Of a DNA stretch of 64,000 bases, positions 59,790 through 64,000 are shown in pieces. Below the pieces are notes generated by a model. That model searched no databases and was not told where the DNA came from. It was given only the letters and a program-made list of their open reading frames with translations. Position numbers and translations under genes: made by a program. This stretch comes from Calliopum simillimum (taxonomy: Eukaryota; Arthropoda; Insecta; Diptera; Lauxaniidae): positions 1,078,001-1,142,000 of the forward strand of contig OX638370.1 of NCBI GenBank assembly GCA_951812925.1, read 5' to 3'. Every line of letters begins with the position of its first letter. Position 1 is the stretch's first letter.

Positions 59790-62525
59790 CTTAATGGCAA
59801 AATATTAAAATAATTTTAACTTTGTGCATATTTACAACCAAATTCCTTTCTTATGGTGTATAGTTTAAAATCGTGCTCCATTTCTAACATTGTAAAAAAG
59901 GTAGGACAAATTTTTGTCTTGTGTATTAATATATAGATATAAGGGCTTCGATATTCCATTATAACATCTACAATATATTTATTTTCGAAAATCAATTTTT
60001 AATTGAACTTTAAGTTCAATGCATTTTCTAACACATAATTATGACAAATTAATGATCGGATTAAAAACACGGCTATAGTGACATATGTTTCGTCTTTCGC
60101 CGCAAAGACTCATCAGACTATTTTTGTTGTAATTATAATTATATTTATTTCACTAAATTAATTACAATTGAAAAATTGCAAGTTAAAAAAAAAAAAATAT
60201 TTATTTTCGTTTTGGGAAAGTCTTTATGAAATTGGTACATATCTCACTTTCATAAACTATTCTCTAAAAACATCATCCTAAAAGTATGCAATGCCATTTT
60301 TGAAATTGTATGATTGACTAATTATCAAATTTATTTTTTATAAATAATAAAAAAAAAAAAAAATCTAAAATTTTCCATTCGTTTTAAATCAAGAATTCGC
60401 AAATTCTATTTGTTCGTCTGTGTCTTTTGCACACTTCTCGAGCAGGGAGACTTTGTGGGAGAAATTTCTCTTGCTCTCTTTTGCCATTTTCGTGTCGAGT
60501 ATGTTTGTTGTACATATCAACGTTTTATGACTTAATGACGTGTTCACGGATTATAAACAGAAAACCTTCGCTTAGCATTTTTTTTTTTGTTGCTGCCTTT
60601 CCTTCCTCCACAATTTCTCTTTATCGCTGTTTGACTCCAACATTTGTTGTTTTTCTATATTTCATTTAGACATTCGAGTCGGATGTGCATTCAATAATAT
60701 GGGAAGTCTCAGTTTCGTAATGTTTCATTCCATGCAATATTTTTTAATTAATGAACACAATTAAGAAGCATTGGCCACGCATGTTGAACACATCGATTCC
60801 TACAAATATTCTCCAGTGCTGAGAAATTGCTTTTTCTGACGTGTTCAGTGATACCACTTCTTACAGGTTGACAAATTCATCTATCCAGCTCTTTCAGGGT
60901 TATCATTTTGTTGTTCTGGCTTAACTATACATTTTTATCGAAAAGAGTACCGTTAGATTTTTTATCATAACGGGGGAGGGGGGAGGTTCGGCTATCTTAA
61001 AAGTTAAAAAATTTTACTGTTATTTAGAATCCAATAAACAAATGAACTGTATTTAATTTTGGAACACTTTCTTTTGCATGCGCTCTCATAGATAAGCATC
61101 TAATAAACGTTTTTAAAATTCTTTGGTTATCAGCACGCAATGTACTCATTTGCAATAAAAAAAAAATGGCGAAACAAAAACCAAATATTAACATAACTAA
61201 AATGTGCGAATTTGTAGTCACAGAGAGAAAGAACGAGAGTGAGAGACAAAAGCCGCCTTCTTAGTAAATGAGAACTAATTCATTATCATTTTGAAAACTA
61301 AATGTGATTAATAATAGAAATAGAATTTACTGCAGATAAATACAAAAATATTTGAGGAATTTTAATGTTTTATATGTATTTTCATAAAAGAAATTATTGA
61401 TTGTCATACGTAGGAGGTACAAATAAACCACATAATTGAGATGTCAAATTTACTGATGACTAAAGTATCACTAAACTGGTAATACTAAGTGCTTTCTCGA
61501 TGATTCTAGTAACAGCTAAGTTAAATGTTTTCCAGGAACCTTCTTGATGGTTCTAAAGCAGCTGTAGGAAAGAAGTACTCTACTTTTGTTACGACGCACG
61601 GTGGCTTACCCTGAAATTTAGGTGGCCATATGTCACAGTTTTGCTAAACCAAAAAAAAAAAAAATTTTAAATTGTATTGTTTAATTTGATCCAGTTAAGA
61701 GTTCATCCTCAAAATCTTTTATAAAATGTTTTTTTGTTTGAAATATACAGATTTTTATTTATCAATTACGCAAAAAATTAATTTCCCATTCAAATAAAGT
61801 CACAAAGAAAAATCTTATTTTAAAGGTCCATGTTTTCGTTTTTATTTAATTGCAAACTTTATTCGTTAATAATGCAAAATGCAAAAAAACCCGCTTTTCC
61901 AGACACTGTGGGACGGAGTTAATATTATCTAACTTCAAAAGAATGATATTAACTACATATTTATATACAGAGTGGTTAGGAATCGGTAGAATACCGGAAT
62001 ATGTAAGATTCCAGGGAATATTCCGAATCACTTTTCTTAATTCCATGTTTCGAAATTCGCAAAGCCAACGGAGTTATCAGAGTAAGTAATGTTGAATAAA
62101 ATTGGGTTCTGTTTTCACAAAAACCTACTTGATGGTGTCGAATTGATGCCATTATGTTGAAAAAATGATACCTTTCAAGTAACCGATTATAATGCAGCAA
62201 AATGTGTATGACATTACTTTTGCCTCTTTATGGACTTATTCTAAAAACTCTTATTAACTCAAAAACATTGATTTTTTTTATGTAGAATTGAGTTTATATA
62301 AAATATTTGCAGTAAAATCCAACAAAGCAAAATTTTCCAGCTTACCTGACTATACATTAAATTAACCTATTGCATATGCTTCATATTATTGATAATAAGC
62401 TTTTGCATATATATACATCATATGTATGATCATCAAAATAACTTACACATTAACATGCTCTTTATGACTAAACGCTTAAATTATGAGCTTTCCTCTTGCT
62501 AGGAAATCCTAAAAGCTTTTTTGAC
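59790..62525. other. Non-coding stretch within ttv intron
   Basis: No gene recognised. A-runs near 60186-60197 and 60350-60362 and a G-run near 60971-60985. Confidence 0.45.
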
Positions 62526-62528
62526 TTC

Positions 62529-63749
62529 TAGTCCAGGCAAATTAGCGTTAGAATTGGGGATAAATTGCAATAATTAGGCGAAGGCTGAAAATCGGTATAG
62601 GTCTTAGATACACCATTACAAATCAAATATCAAAAGTCCGCATTGATCTCATGTAAACTAAATTTTTTAAACTGGGTCAATATTTACGTAATCGATTAAG
62701 ATTTGGGTTCACATCTCCGATTTATATGAAAATTGGTGAAAAGTCAGTATTTGACATGTGTATAACTGTGGTAAAATGATTTTTCGAAATTCCGAAAAAA
62801 TCCAAGATAGCGGCCATATAAAGTCCGATCCAACTTTTAGATACTCACATGTTTGAAAATTCATAGCTCCTCGGATTTTGATCCGATTTTAATGAAATTA
62901 AAAAATTTTATTTTAAGTGGTAAAAAAGGTTTTTTTCTTTTTAAGAACATCTTAACCCATTATATCCGGTTTTTAAAAATATTCTAAAAAAATTTTACTA
63001 GGTGCCACCTAAAAAAATTACCGTCTAGTCGGTGGTAGCACACGTGCACCATGATAAACACAACATTAAACAACTTAAAAAATTCATAACTTGGTAACCG
63101 TAAAAGATACCACAATTGTGAAGGTCGGTAAATAATAATAATTAAAATTACTTTTAAATTAAAATATTTACAAAAAAGGGTGCACCAAGCCCTAAATTGG
63201 CTTTAAAAAAAGCGTTTTACCACTTAAAATAATTTTTTTTTTGTTTTTCAGTGAAATTTTATTTCTAAAGCTCATATCTTTTTCCACCAACCTTGAAAGT
63301 TTCATTAATATCGGATCAAAATCCGAGGAGCTATGAATTTTCAAACATGTGAGTATCTAAAAGTTGGATCGGAATTCATTTGGCCGCCATCTCGGATTTT
63401 TTCGGAATTTCGAAAAATCATTTTACCACAGTTATACGCATGTCAAATACTGACTTTTCACCAATTTTCATATAAATCGGAGATGTGAACCGAAATCTTA
63501 ATCGATTACGCAAAGATTGACCCAACTGCAATATTGTCAACCAACTTTCTATCTAGAAATAACTTTGAGCGAGATATTTCCAAAAATCTGATTTTTGTGA
63601 CCTTTGACTTCGAGTAACTTTTTTACCTACTTAATAAGAAATCAATGTGGACTTTTGATATTTTATTTGTTATGGTGTAACTAAGACTGGTACCGATTTT
63701 CAGATTTCACTCTACTATCGCAATTTGAAATGCTAATTTGCCTGGACTA
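62529..63749. mobile_element. Large foldback element with ~400-bp inverted repeats
   Basis: TAGTCCAGGCAAATTAGC at 62529 is mirrored at 63732-63749, and the arms pair for about 400 bp each. Shared strings include 'cacatctccgatttatatga', 'gtcagtatttgacatg(t/c)', 'acatgtttgaaaattcatag' and 'tcctcggattttgatccgat'. The unpaired centre is about 62930-63215. Non-coding. Confidence 0.85.
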
Positions 63750-64000
63750 TGCGTCTAATAACAAAAGCTTTCGCCCTATCGTTACATTGCGTGACATCAG
63801 CGAGACGTAGATAGAAATGACGTTGACTCAGTTGGTTGCTATTTACTCGCTACAAGCAAAAAGCAATGATTTCTCAGTAACGAGTAGCAAGAGAACTGTT
63901 GCTGTGCCGGCTTTTCTGATTACAATGATGACGTATTTTTATATTTTGCGTAATGTTGTCGAACATTAGTGCAATCTTTTAATTGTAGCGCAGTTTTCGA
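63750..64000. other. Non-coding end of window
   Basis: No feature recognised in the last 250 bases. Confidence 0.4.

Larger units (their letters stand above)
30147..64000 (+). other. ttv: ttv intron, more than 33.8 kb, hosting LamC on the opposite strand
   Basis: The donor GTAAGT at 30147 opens the intron. No later + strand segment translates to the remaining ttv protein (GT64 domain), so the intron runs past the window end. It contains the entire LamC gene in antisense orientation and at least four large inverted-repeat elements. Confidence 0.8.

Overview
The window is eukaryotic, AT-rich and intron-dominated. It carries parts of two genes recognisable by translation, in the nested arrangement known from Drosophila melanogaster. 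Three consecutive exons of tout-velu (ttv, the EXT1 heparan-sulfate co-polymerase) lie on the + strand at 26040-30146. A complete Lamin C gene (LamC, 626 codons in four coding exons) lies on the - strand at 50550-58423, inside the ttv intron that starts at 30147. In D. melanogaster LamC is likewise nested in a ttv intron. The protein similarity plus this shared synteny points to a higher (brachyceran) fly. The large introns and unfamiliar repeats suggest a non-drosophilid such as a tephritid fruit fly, but that last step is inference.

Layout. 1-26039 has no ttv exon I can see and is probably the intron (or introns) upstream of the first visible exon. It holds a Ty3/gypsy integrase fragment at the left edge, several interspersed repeat families, a TTAA-flanked short inverted-repeat element (3972-4708), a 39-bp minisatellite with a conserved unique tail (19905-20660), a decayed mariner with intact ends (23794-25041) and a LINE tail fragment (25395-25616). 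26040-30146 carries three ttv exons with canonical splice sites, encoding the end of the GT47 exostosin domain; small foldback elements and an 18-20 bp minisatellite sit in its third intron. 30147-50100 is ttv intron packed with large inverted-repeat (foldback) elements at 33200-33975, 41082-42761 and 47092-48726, a second and longer copy of the 39-bp minisatellite (34645-35822), and a head-to-head pair of one repeat family (38590-40262). 50100-58423 is LamC. Its 5.8-kb first intron holds a mariner copy whose 347-codon transposase frame carries four nonsense codons and no frameshift. A diverged inverted repeat pair (54925-55160 / 59525-59785) brackets LamC coding exon 1. 59800-64000 is again ttv intron, with one more foldback element (62529-63749).

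The two genes work independently: ttv makes heparan sulfate in the Golgi, and LamC is the A-type nuclear lamin. Their relation is positional. All of LamC, its introns and its nested transposons must be transcribed through and spliced out to make ttv mRNA. The most notable observations are the density of foldback elements, the twin 39-bp minisatellite carriers with a shared unique tail, and a possible retained-intron LamC isoform ending in a CxxCxxCxxC tail. No prokaryotic feature or CRISPR array is present. Most open frames outside ttv, LamC and the mariner copies are by-products of repeats or low-complexity sequence.
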